Of a stretch of 64,000 nt of DNA, positions 44,431-51,946 are shown piece by piece. The translations under genes were made by a program, and so were the position numbers. Source of the DNA: Chryseobacterium sp. G0162 (GTDB lineage Bacteria; Bacteroidota; Bacteroidia; Flavobacteriales; Weeksellaceae); contig NZ_CP033922.1 in NCBI RefSeq assembly GCF_003815715.1, forward strand, positions 3,768,001 to 3,832,000, written 5' to 3'. The notes beneath the pieces are model-generated. The model saw only the letters and a list, made by a program, of their open reading frames with translations, did not search any database and was not told where the DNA came from. Numbering within the stretch: the stretch's first letter is position 1; every line of letters begins with the position of its first letter.

Positions 44431-45627
44431 ATGAATTTAGATTTCAAAATTAAAAATTTACTTCTGATTTGCCTAATTTTTTTAGGAGTATTCAACCAAT
44501 ATTATTCTCAAACTCAAGTTCAGCCGGATTTTAAAACCGGGGCAGATCAGCCTGAGCTTTATCTACCTCTATTGAAGGATAAAACCATTGGAGTAGTGAC
44601 GAATCAGACAGGCTTAATGAGTGACAGAACTCATTTGGTAGATTTTTTAGTCAAGAATGGAGTAAAAATCAAAGCTATTTTTGCGCCTGAACATGGTTTC
44701 AGAGGAGATGCTGATGCAGGAGCAAAAGTAAAAAATGGAGTAGACGTGAAGACCGGAATTCCTATTGTTTCCCTGTATGCCAGTAATAAAAAACCAAAGC
44801 CTGAACAATTGGCAGGAATAGATCTTGTAGTTTTTGATATTCAGGATGTGGGTGTAAGATTTTATACTTACATTTCTACGTTAACTTATTTAATGGAAGC
44901 GGGTGCTGAAAATAATGTTGAAGTAATGGTCCTGGACCGTCCCAATCCACATGATGGATATACTGACGGACCTGTTTTGAGAAAAAAATGGGCTAGTTTT
45001 GTGGGAATGCACGAGGTTCCGGTTGTTTATGGGCTGACTATTGGTGAGTATGGAAAAATGGTGAATGGAGAAAAGTGGCTGAAAAATGGAGTTCAGGCAA
45101 AATATACCTTAATCCCAATGAAGAACTACCACAAAAAACAACGTTATCTGATGCTGGATAAGCCATCACCGAATTTGCCTAATGATAAAGCAATTAATTT
45201 ATACCCAAGTTTGTGTTTTTTTGAAGGGACCCAGGTTTCTGTAGGAAGAGGAACGGATCAGCCTTTCCAGATCTATGGTTCACCATGGACTGAAAATCTT
45301 CCATACAAATTTACTCCAAAGCCAAGCTACGGAGCAAAAGATCCATTTTTGAACGGGAAATTATGTTATGGTGAAGACTTGTCCAATTATCCTAAGGATT
45401 TAAGAGAATTGAATCTTGAATGGGTAATCAAGGCTTATCAAAACTACAAAAATCCTCAGCTGGATTTCTTTTTGAAAAATCTTTGGTTTGATACTCTTTC
45501 CGGGACTGATGAATTCAGAAAGCAGATTATTGCTGGAAAATCAATTCCGGAAATTAAAGCTTCGTGGAAAAAAGATCTGGAAGATTTTGAAAAGATTAGA
45601 ACCCGATATATGGTGTACGAAGATTAA
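44431..45627 (+). CDS. namZ: Exo-beta-N-acetylmuramidase NamZ-like protein (DUF1343)
   Basis: 398 residues with a signal peptide ending YYSQ. The body matches DUF1343/GH171: GVVTNQTGLMSDRTHLVDFLV, AIFAPEHGFRGDADAG, DIQDVGVRFYTYISTL, VLDRPNPHDG and GRGTDQPFQIYG. Characterised members remove MurNAc from the non-reducing ends of peptidoglycan fragments, so this is a periplasmic cell-wall recycling enzyme. The start is fixed by the signal peptide. It is head to head with the permease gene with only 4 bases between start codons. Confidence 0.88.
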   Translation: MNLDFKIKNLLLICLIFLGVFNQYYSQTQVQPDFKTGADQPELYLPLLKDKTIGVVTNQTGLMSDRTHLVDFLVKNGVKIKAIFAPEHGFRGDADAGAKVKNGVDVKTGIPIVSLYASNKKPKPEQLAGIDLVVFDIQDVGVRFYTYISTLTYLMEAGAENNVEVMVLDRPNPHDGYTDGPVLRKKWASFVGMHEVPVVYGLTIGEYGKMVNGEKWLKNGVQAKYTLIPMKNYHKKQRYLMLDKPSPNLPNDKAINLYPSLCFFEGTQVSVGRGTDQPFQIYGSPWTENLPYKFTPKPSYGAKDPFLNGKLCYGEDLSNYPKDLRELNLEWVIKAYQNYKNPQLDFFLKNLWFDTLSGTDEFRKQIIAGKSIPEIKASWKKDLEDFEKIRTRYMVYED

Positions 45628-45637
45628 CTAAAATAGG

Positions 45638-45727
45638 TCGGAGGTTTGGGGCTGGAAGTTATGGAGGTCATTGAGTGATAATATGACTAAAAGTAACTTC
45701 CAGCCTCACGGTTTCTGCTTCCAACCT
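45638..45727. repeat. Inverted repeat of the GGCTGGAAGTTA type in a short intergenic space
   Basis: GGCTGGAAGTTA (45650-45661) and TAACTTCCAGCC (45694-45705) are perfect 12-base arms around a 32-base loop, flanked by outer GGAGG and CTTCCAACC stretches. Such GGAAG/CTTCC-rich palindromes recur between genes in Chryseobacterium as I recall. It may also act as a terminator for the convergent genes. Confidence 0.6.
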
Positions 45728-45731
45728 TTCA

Positions 45732-45938
45732 TTAATCAAAATTTTGGGGCGGATTTTTATCATTTTTGCCCTTATTTAATATAAAGAGTCCGATTGTTAA
45801 ACCTACAACCCCTGCAAAAGCAGTTAATAAGGCTCTTTGTAATTTATCTGGAAGATCATTTCCAAGGTAATTCATTAAAAAAAGGATCACAAACGTGATA
45901 ACAGAAATGATAATATGATTTTTTCCGAATGGCTTCAT
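45732..45938 (-). CDS. Small two-helix membrane protein
   Basis: 68 residues with two hydrophobic helices (about 8-26 and 35-55) separated by YLGNDLPDKLQR, and a charged Asn/Lys tail. It starts 4 bases after the outer-membrane protein gene and is the last of three minus-strand genes. Function unknown. Confidence 0.68.
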   Translation of the reverse strand: MKPFGKNHIIISVITFVILFLMNYLGNDLPDKLQRALLTAFAGVVGLTIGLFILNKGKNDKNPPQNFD

Positions 45939-45942
45939 TGTA

Positions 45943-46578
45943 TTATTTAAATTTGTAAGAGATCATAACTCCACCTCTGTAAGGCAAAATTTCACCACTT
46001 TTATTAAGTCCTTCTACCCCAATGTCATAACGTTTTCCTGTAGTTCTGTCATACCCTTTATAAAAACTTTGTGCAGTTCCAATAGTGGCATAAAGATCAA
46101 GATTCCATCTTTCAGATAACTGAAATTGATAACCTCCTGTGACTCCTAACATAATAGAAAAACCTCTTTGATACAGATTTGAAATAATAAAAGTTTCTCC
46201 GTTGTCTGCTACAGAGACGCTATTGTCATTCCAGTAATTCCATTTCTGTGCATTATAAGCAGCAACAGAGACGTTAGCTCCAATATACCAGTGTTTGAAA
46301 GCTTCTTTGAAATAATATCTTCCTTCAGCAGAAACAGAGTAAAATTGCAATTCATGTCCTGAAAAAGACTTCCATGGTGAGATAAAGACATCTCCCTGAA
46401 GAGTATATTTGGGACTAATCTGCTTTTCTACGCCGAGATTGAGAATACCTATTGGTAAAAAAAGAGCATTACCTTTTACATACAAACTTTTCTCTTCGCT
46501 TTGATCTTGCTCCTGAGCTTTTAGTGAACCTATGCTCAGAAATGCCAAAGCTCCCATTAATACTCTGTATTTCATCAA
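45943..46578 (-). CDS. DUF3575-type outer-membrane protein
   Basis: 211 residues with a signal peptide (MMKYRVLMGALAFLSIGSLKAQ). The rest has alternating amphipathic strands of an 8-stranded barrel (YVKGNALFLPIGILNLGVEKQI, YSVSAEGRYYF, YIGANVSVAAYN, GVTGGYQFQLSERWNLDLYATIG) ending VMISYKFK. It matches the DUF3575 group common in Bacteroidetes. Cotranscribed with the thioredoxin-like gene 5 bases upstream and the small membrane protein downstream. Confidence 0.82.
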   Translation of the reverse strand: MMKYRVLMGALAFLSIGSLKAQEQDQSEEKSLYVKGNALFLPIGILNLGVEKQISPKYTLQGDVFISPWKSFSGHELQFYSVSAEGRYYFKEAFKHWYIGANVSVAAYNAQKWNYWNDNSVSVADNGETFIISNLYQRGFSIMLGVTGGYQFQLSERWNLDLYATIGTAQSFYKGYDRTTGKRYDIGVEGLNKSGEILPYRGGVMISYKFK

Positions 46579-46583
46579 TGTGT

Positions 46584-47759
46584 TTATTTTATTTTATTTA
46601 ATAATTCCTCCGCTAATTTGGAATCTCTTTTAGCCTGAATAGCTATATTCCTAGACATTTCAGCGTAATTTTTGGCCATTTCTTTATTTCCTGTTAAGAA
46701 ATAAAGTTTAGCCAGGATATAAGTGTTTTCTGAATTTTCTCCCATCATCACCGATTTTTCAGCCCATTCGGTTGCTTTCTTTAATGAAGATGGTGTTTGG
46801 ATGTTATCAACAAATACCCATGCTGCTCTTAAAAGTTCATCAGGGTTAAATGTATCCGAAGCTTTGTAATAATCCAATGCTGCTTTTTCGTATTCCGGAA
46901 AATTGGCATTTCGTTCGTAATAGGTAAGCTTGGTCTGATTGAGCTTCGTCATCGCTGTTTGTTTTCCTACCAATGGTTCAGCCATTTTCATAAAGTACTC
47001 ATCATTGATTTTTTTGTTCTTATCATCAATGGACTGTTCTACAATTTTTGAAAGCTTTAATTGGGCATCAAATTCGTTGTACGTTTCTTCAGGAAGGTAT
47101 TTGATGATCTCTGCTTTTCTGGAAGCAAAAGCTTTATAGTTGGAATCTTCTGTAGATTTCAGGAAAAATAGCATAAATCCTATTTCATCTTTTGAAAGAG
47201 GGTCAGCTGCTTTTTTATTTTCAAAGTATCTTTCAGAAGCCTTTTTTGCAAACCCGTAATCTGTATCGGAGTTAAGTTTCATAATATTGATTAGAAACTC
47301 TGGATCTTTTTCTCCGTTAGCAAATCTTTCTTTCAGAGATCCTTTTTTATTTCCTTGTGAATTGATATCCTGGGCCATTGCTACAAACATACTTTCTTCC
47401 ATATAGCCTGTATTTCTGGAAACAAGCTCGCCTTCGCCATTTAGGAAAAGATAAGTGGGATAGGATCGTACACCAAATTTAGATGCAAGATCTCTTCCTT
47501 CTCCTTTTTCCATATCAAATCTTGCATTGATGAAATTGGTATTGAAATATTCACTCACTGATTTCTGAGGAAAAACATTTTTTTCCATCATTTTGCATGG
47601 GCCACACCAGGAAGCATAAGCATCAATAAAAACCAATTTCTTTTCTTTTTTGGCTTTTGCGATAATTTCCTTAAATGGTAGTTCCTGAAACTGTATGGTC
47701 TCCTGAGCAGAGATGACAATAGAGCAAAAAATAGATATCCCGGAGATGATCTTCTTCAT
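46584..47759 (-). CDS. Exported thioredoxin-fold protein
   Basis: 391 residues with a signal peptide (MKKIISGISIFCSIVISAQ). The thioredoxin domain has the redox pair Cys52/Cys55 in WCGPC, followed by a SYPTYLFL cis-proline region. Residues about 150-391 are helical, TPR-like (YEKAALDYYKASDTFNPDELLRAAWVF, NTYILAKLYFLTGNKEMAKNYAEMSR). The likely role is periplasmic disulfide chemistry or maturation of envelope proteins. ATG 47759 starts the signal; an in-frame upstream ATG at 47798 is less likely. Confidence 0.82.
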   Translation of the reverse strand: MKKIISGISIFCSIVISAQETIQFQELPFKEIIAKAKKEKKLVFIDAYASWCGPCKMMEKNVFPQKSVSEYFNTNFINARFDMEKGEGRDLASKFGVRSYPTYLFLNGEGELVSRNTGYMEESMFVAMAQDINSQGNKKGSLKERFANGEKDPEFLINIMKLNSDTDYGFAKKASERYFENKKAADPLSKDEIGFMLFFLKSTEDSNYKAFASRKAEIIKYLPEETYNEFDAQLKLSKIVEQSIDDKNKKINDEYFMKMAEPLVGKQTAMTKLNQTKLTYYERNANFPEYEKAALDYYKASDTFNPDELLRAAWVFVDNIQTPSSLKKATEWAEKSVMMGENSENTYILAKLYFLTGNKEMAKNYAEMSRNIAIQAKRDSKLAEELLNKIK

Positions 47760-47945
47760 TTTCAAATAAGATTTGAAGCGAAGATAAATAATTTTCAAAA
47801 TATAAAGATGGGAATCGGGAAGTTGAATGATGATATTAACTAATTTTAAGACTTGGACCCTGAGATCCTGATTATGTAGGCAATTTAAAAAGTAGGATAG
47901 AGTAAGTCCATATTTTTTCTTTCATAACAAAATCATAATAAATAA

Positions 47946-48311
47946 TTATTCCTTTTTCTTAGACTCTTTATGTTCCTTGCCCCAAACTTCCAATTGGCTT
48001 AAGACAGGAAGCAATTTTTTTCCTATTTCAGATAATTCATATTCTACTCTGAGAGGAACCTCAGCATACACTGTTTTCACTACCAGGTTTTCCTGTTCCA
48101 TTTTTTTGAGCTGAAGCGTAAGCATTCTTTCGGAAATATTGGGAATTCTGTTTTTCAGTTCAAAAAATCTTAGCTTTTCTTGTTTGAGATGATAGCAGAT
48201 AGAAAGGATCCATCGACCACTGATAAGATTCACTGCATAAATTTCAGAACAGCTGGATTCTAGCGTTTTTTTATTCTCGTTATTGGTGGATGTTTCTTTA
48301 ATACTCATACT
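47946..48311 (-). CDS. HxlR-family transcriptional regulator
   Basis: About 121 residues (an in-frame ATG at 48335 is also possible). The winged-helix core of HxlR proteins is plain: SGRWILSICYHLKQEKLRFFELKNRIPNISERMLTLQLKKMEQENLV followed by VPLRVEYELSEIGKKLLPVLSQLEVWG. A Cys near residue 20 (ESSCSEIYAV) may sense electrophiles, as in HypR-type members. It is divergent from the hydrolase pair starting at 48445, its likely target. Confidence 0.87.
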   Translation of the reverse strand, partial: SMSIKETSTNNENKKTLESSCSEIYAVNLISGRWILSICYHLKQEKLRFFELKNRIPNISERMLTLQLKKMEQENLVVKTVYAEVPLRVEYELSEIGKKLLPVLSQLEVWGKEHKESKKKE

Positions 48312-48444
48312 AACATTTTTGTTTGCTCCATACAATCTGTTGCAGACTTGTACTGTTCAGGATTGATGATTTAAATTTACAAATAAAACAGGAGATATAG
48401 TGTATATGCGCTGTTTTCATAGACTTTTATTATAGGGTAATGTT

Positions 48445-49389
48445 ATGGATTTAAATAGAATTAATAAGGAGCTGAAAGCATGTATTGATAATGTTCCGTA
48501 TTCATTGGAAATCGATGAGAATATATTTTTGAATGCTCCAGAAGTGCTCCAAAAGGAAAGAATAGAATTTGCAGAAACTCATCCTGTTCACCGACCAGAT
48601 TCTATCAAGGTAAAAGATATTTTCATCCCAAGTTTGGTGGATGGCAGAGAAATACGGCTTCATATTTATCAACCTGAGCAGTATGACAGGAATAGAACAT
48701 TGATTTATTTTCACGGCGGTGGTTATGTTTTCGGCTTGCCGGAACAGGTAGACAGCCAAATGTTTGAGATTGCTGATGAATTACGGGCAACAATTATATC
48801 TGTAGATTACAGATTGTCTCCTCAGCATCGGTTTCCCGTTCCTATTTTAGACGGTTTTGATGCCTTGAAATGGGTGATTGGAGAAGGAGAAAGACAGTTG
48901 GGAATAAATGTTGAACAGATTACCATAATGGGGGCAAGCGCTGGTGGGCATTTAGCTGCAGCGGTCACTCAGATGGCTGCCGATCAGAATATTAATAATA
49001 TAAAACATCAGTTTTTATTGTATCCGGTCATTCATAATAAGCTGAATACTCCTTCTATGCAAGAATTTACAGATTCACCGTTATGGAGTAGAAGATATGC
49101 TGAAATAGCATGGCAGCATTTTCTGGACAAAGAAAATAGAGGAAAAAGCATAATGTATTCAGATCTTACCCTCTATCGTAACTTTTCTGTGTTACCTCAA
49201 ACTACAATTGTAGCTTGTGAACTAGATCCTTTGAGAGATGAAGGTATTGAGTTTTCCCAACTTTTATATCAGGCAGGTGTTGCTACTGAATTATGGGTAG
49301 TTCCCGGAGCAGTACATGTATTTGATCTTTTTGATTGTTCTTTGACCGATGAATACAAAAAGTTTATGATGAGCAGACTTTTTAAATAA
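48445..49389 (+). CDS. Alpha/beta hydrolase, hormone-sensitive lipase family
   Basis: 314 residues. Oxyanion motif HGGGYVFG from His90, nucleophile Ser165 in GASAGGHLA, Asp in ELDPLRDEG and His in GAVHVFDLFD complete the triad. No signal peptide, so cytoplasmic. It hydrolyses short acyl esters. It is in tandem with an isochorismatase-like gene (6 bases) and divergent from an HxlR gene, which suggests an inducible detoxification unit. Confidence 0.9.
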   Translation: MDLNRINKELKACIDNVPYSLEIDENIFLNAPEVLQKERIEFAETHPVHRPDSIKVKDIFIPSLVDGREIRLHIYQPEQYDRNRTLIYFHGGGYVFGLPEQVDSQMFEIADELRATIISVDYRLSPQHRFPVPILDGFDALKWVIGEGERQLGINVEQITIMGASAGGHLAAAVTQMAADQNINNIKHQFLLYPVIHNKLNTPSMQEFTDSPLWSRRYAEIAWQHFLDKENRGKSIMYSDLTLYRNFSVLPQTTIVACELDPLRDEGIEFSQLLYQAGVATELWVVPGAVHVFDLFDCSLTDEYKKFMMSRLFK

Positions 49390-49395
49390 AAAAAT

Positions 49396-49962
49396 ATGAA
49401 ACTACGAGATAAAAAACCAGCTTTAATTCTTATTGATATTCAAAAAGGATTTCTTGATGAAAGCTATTGGGGTGGAAACAGAAATAATAGAGAAGCAGAA
49501 AAAATAAGTGGAAAAATATTGGAAAGATGGCGTGAATTGAATTTACCGGTATTTCATATCCGGCATAGCTCAGCCCATCCTCAATCTAAATTGCATGAAT
49601 CTGATCCGGGATTTGAATTTAATGATCATGCCTTGCCTCAAAATGATGAGTGTATTATCACTAAAAATGTAAACAGTGCTTTTATAGGAACTGATTTGAA
49701 AGAAAAATTAGATTTTCAGGGAATAAATACTGTAGTTATTTTAGGAATTACAACCAATCATTGTGTTTCTACCACAACAAGAATGGCTGGGAATTTCGGA
49801 TATGAAACTTATGTTATTTCAGATGCTACTGCGGCTTTTGACAGAGTGGGCATACATGGAGAAAAATACGACGCAGAATTGGTTCATCTCATGGCACTTG
49901 CCAATTTGCATGAAGAATTTTCAACTGTCCTGAATGCCGAAGAATTATTAAAAAAGATGTAG
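49396..49962 (+). CDS. Isochorismatase-family cysteine hydrolase
   Basis: 188 residues. The triad is visible: Asp14 in [10 protein letters not shown], Lys in ITKNVNSAF and Cys123 in [13 protein letters not shown], where the NHCVSTT pattern is typical of nicotinamidase/isochorismatase-like hydrolases. Substrate unknown. Same operon as the esterase upstream. Confidence 0.88.
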   Translation: MKLRDKKPALILIDIQKGFLDESYWGGNRNNREAEKISGKILERWRELNLPVFHIRHSSAHPQSKLHESDPGFEFNDHALPQNDECIITKNVNSAFIGTDLKEKLDFQGINTVVILGITTNHCVSTTTRMAGNFGYETYVISDATAAFDRVGIHGEKYDAELVHLMALANLHEEFSTVLNAEELLKKM

Positions 49963-49989
49963 GAGAAAGTTAAAAACTTGAATCTATTT

Positions 49990-50020
49990 AAACTGCTATA
50001 TCTATGGCAGTTTTTGTTTT
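49990..50020 (+). terminator. Intrinsic terminator after the isochorismatase-like gene
   Basis: AAACTGC (49990-49996) pairs with GCAGTTT (50007-50013), loop of 10, followed by a T-rich tract. Confidence 0.75.
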
Positions 50021-50231
50021 TTAGAAAGGAAACCATTTTATCTTAATTATTTTTTGCCAGAATTGTTTGTATTTAACATAGTTTTAATATAATTTTATTT
50101 CACTCTATGGTCCTGGGATGTTTGTTATATCTTTGCAAACGAATAAATTATCTACAAATAAGATTGTGAAATTATAGATTTTACCTTCAGGTATTACCGG
50201 ATCTTTTGTAGAAATAAAGAATGCAGAAGAA

Positions 50232-51815
50232 TTGAGTATTAGCTTTAAACACGCCTTATCCCAAAAATCTATTTACGTTGCCGCTTTATCCACCTGCCTG
50301 ATTGCAGTAGTGGCTTTTGCAGTTTTAAGCCTTTTAATTGCCGAAGATAACCGTAAAAATAATGAGGATTTTGCAAAAAAAACATTTTTCAGGAAATATG
50401 AATCTGTAGAAAGTGAATTCAGGAATATTGAAGATTATCAGTATCTGCTTCGTGAATTGATTCAAAAAGACGGATTGAAAAACTATAGAGATTATTCTTT
50501 GGTTTTAAATGATTTGAATAAAAAAAGAAACCTGTTAACATACAGCTGGTATTATTATGACAATAGTAACACCGGAAAATATGAAAGTAATAACCCTCTA
50601 TCCGGTCTTTTCAAAGAGAGGAATAAAACAGAAAACTCTATCACCATACAAAATAATGGTTCCGGACATTTTAAAGACCTTCTGATAAGCCGTAAAGATA
50701 GTATGTACTGGGTAAGTTATGACTCTCTTGTACTGCCAGAAAAAAATATTCTTTATTACGGTTCTACAGTAAGTTTAGATGATCTTCATCAATATTTTAC
50801 CAATGTAGATAAAAGTTCGAATACGTATGCCTACGTTTTTACTAAAGAAGGAATTTGTATTACCCATCCTGAAAAGAAGTACATCGGGAAAAATGTTTTC
50901 AATTTTACAGATATTCAATCGAAGGATACTTTGTGTAGTAGTACAAAATCAGGATACACAGAAGGAGTTGCTAGTTCAGAGTATTTGGGGATGGAAGTTA
51001 CACGCTTTATAAAACCTTTGAAAACAGATAACTTTGACGGGTATGCGGTGGTGAATCATGTCAATTTTATCATTGATGAAAATACAAATAAGGTGAAAGC
51101 TTATACCGTTTATATATTTCTGGCTGCCTTATTTCTTATTGTAACGGTTTTTATTTTATTCCAGCGGTCTACAAATATAGCTTACAGGGAAAAAGAAAAA
51201 ATACAGTCTGAAAAAAATCTGCTGTTTATTGAGAATGAAAAAATGCACAAGGCAGAAGTGATTAACCAGCTTCAGCAGCTTAAGAATAATATCAATCCGC
51301 ATTTTCTGTTCAATTCATTGAACTCTCTTTATATGCTGATAGGAATTAATAAAGACAATGCCCAGAAATTTACCATGAATCTTTCAAAAATCTATAGGTA
51401 CCTGATTGTTCCGCCTAAGGAAAATATTGTAGCTGTTGCCAAAGAGATTGATTTTATTCAGAAATATATGGAACTTCTGAAAAGCAGGTTTGATGAAGAA
51501 CTGAATTTTCAACTGGTTATAAAAAATCCTGAAAGTTTAAAGAAACGAATCCCGTATTTGTCACTTCAGATTGTAACGGAAAATGCTATAAAACACAATG
51601 TTGCGACCATAGATCAACCCTTGGAAATTACGATAGAAGTGGATGAGAAAGGAGTTACTGTGAGGAATACTTATCAGCCCAAAACGGAGGCTGTTCTGGG
51701 AGAGAAATTCGGAATTGATTATTTGAATCAGGTTTATGAATATTTTAAACAAAATTCGCTTCATATTTCTGTAGATGGTGAAAACTTTATATGTTTTTTG
51801 CCATTAATGAATTAA
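50232..51815 (+). CDS. LytS-type sensor histidine kinase with extracytoplasmic sensor domain
   Basis: 527 residues, apparently starting at TTG 50232. Membrane helix at about 17-37, an extracytoplasmic sensor region at about 38-283 (Cache-like: SYDSLVLPEKNILYYGSTVSLDDLHQYF, YVFTKEGICITHPEKKYIG), a second helix at about 286-309, a coiled linker, and a PF06580 kinase domain with His357 in NNINPHFLFNSLNSLYML and SLQIVTENAIKHN. Such kinases pair with LytTR regulators; the only one in the window is at 59258, at the far end of the protease-SusCD block. A -7 box TATCTTTG lies at 50128-50135. Confidence 0.88.
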   Translation: MSISFKHALSQKSIYVAALSTCLIAVVAFAVLSLLIAEDNRKNNEDFAKKTFFRKYESVESEFRNIEDYQYLLRELIQKDGLKNYRDYSLVLNDLNKKRNLLTYSWYYYDNSNTGKYESNNPLSGLFKERNKTENSITIQNNGSGHFKDLLISRKDSMYWVSYDSLVLPEKNILYYGSTVSLDDLHQYFTNVDKSSNTYAYVFTKEGICITHPEKKYIGKNVFNFTDIQSKDTLCSSTKSGYTEGVASSEYLGMEVTRFIKPLKTDNFDGYAVVNHVNFIIDENTNKVKAYTVYIFLAALFLIVTVFILFQRSTNIAYREKEKIQSEKNLLFIENEKMHKAEVINQLQQLKNNINPHFLFNSLNSLYMLIGINKDNAQKFTMNLSKIYRYLIVPPKENIVAVAKEIDFIQKYMELLKSRFDEELNFQLVIKNPESLKKRIPYLSLQIVTENAIKHNVATIDQPLEITIEVDEKGVTVRNTYQPKTEAVLGEKFGIDYLNQVYEYFKQNSLHISVDGENFICFLPLMN

Positions 51816-51889
51816 AATGAAAAAATCCACTCACTCCCGAATAATCACCTTTCACTCCCTAATACATATAATATAAGTCACTATACCTA

Positions 51890-51897
51890 TAGCTTTG
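51890..51897 (+). promoter_or_regulatory. -7 box of the metalloprotease-SusCD operon
   Basis: TAGCTTTG matches TAnnTTTG, about 50 bases before the metalloprotease start. No -33 TTG at proper spacing is present, which suits activation by a regulator. Confidence 0.5.
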
Positions 51898-51946
51898 CCA
51901 ACTGAAACTAAGATATTTACTATTTGGAATGAATCGGACTATTTTA

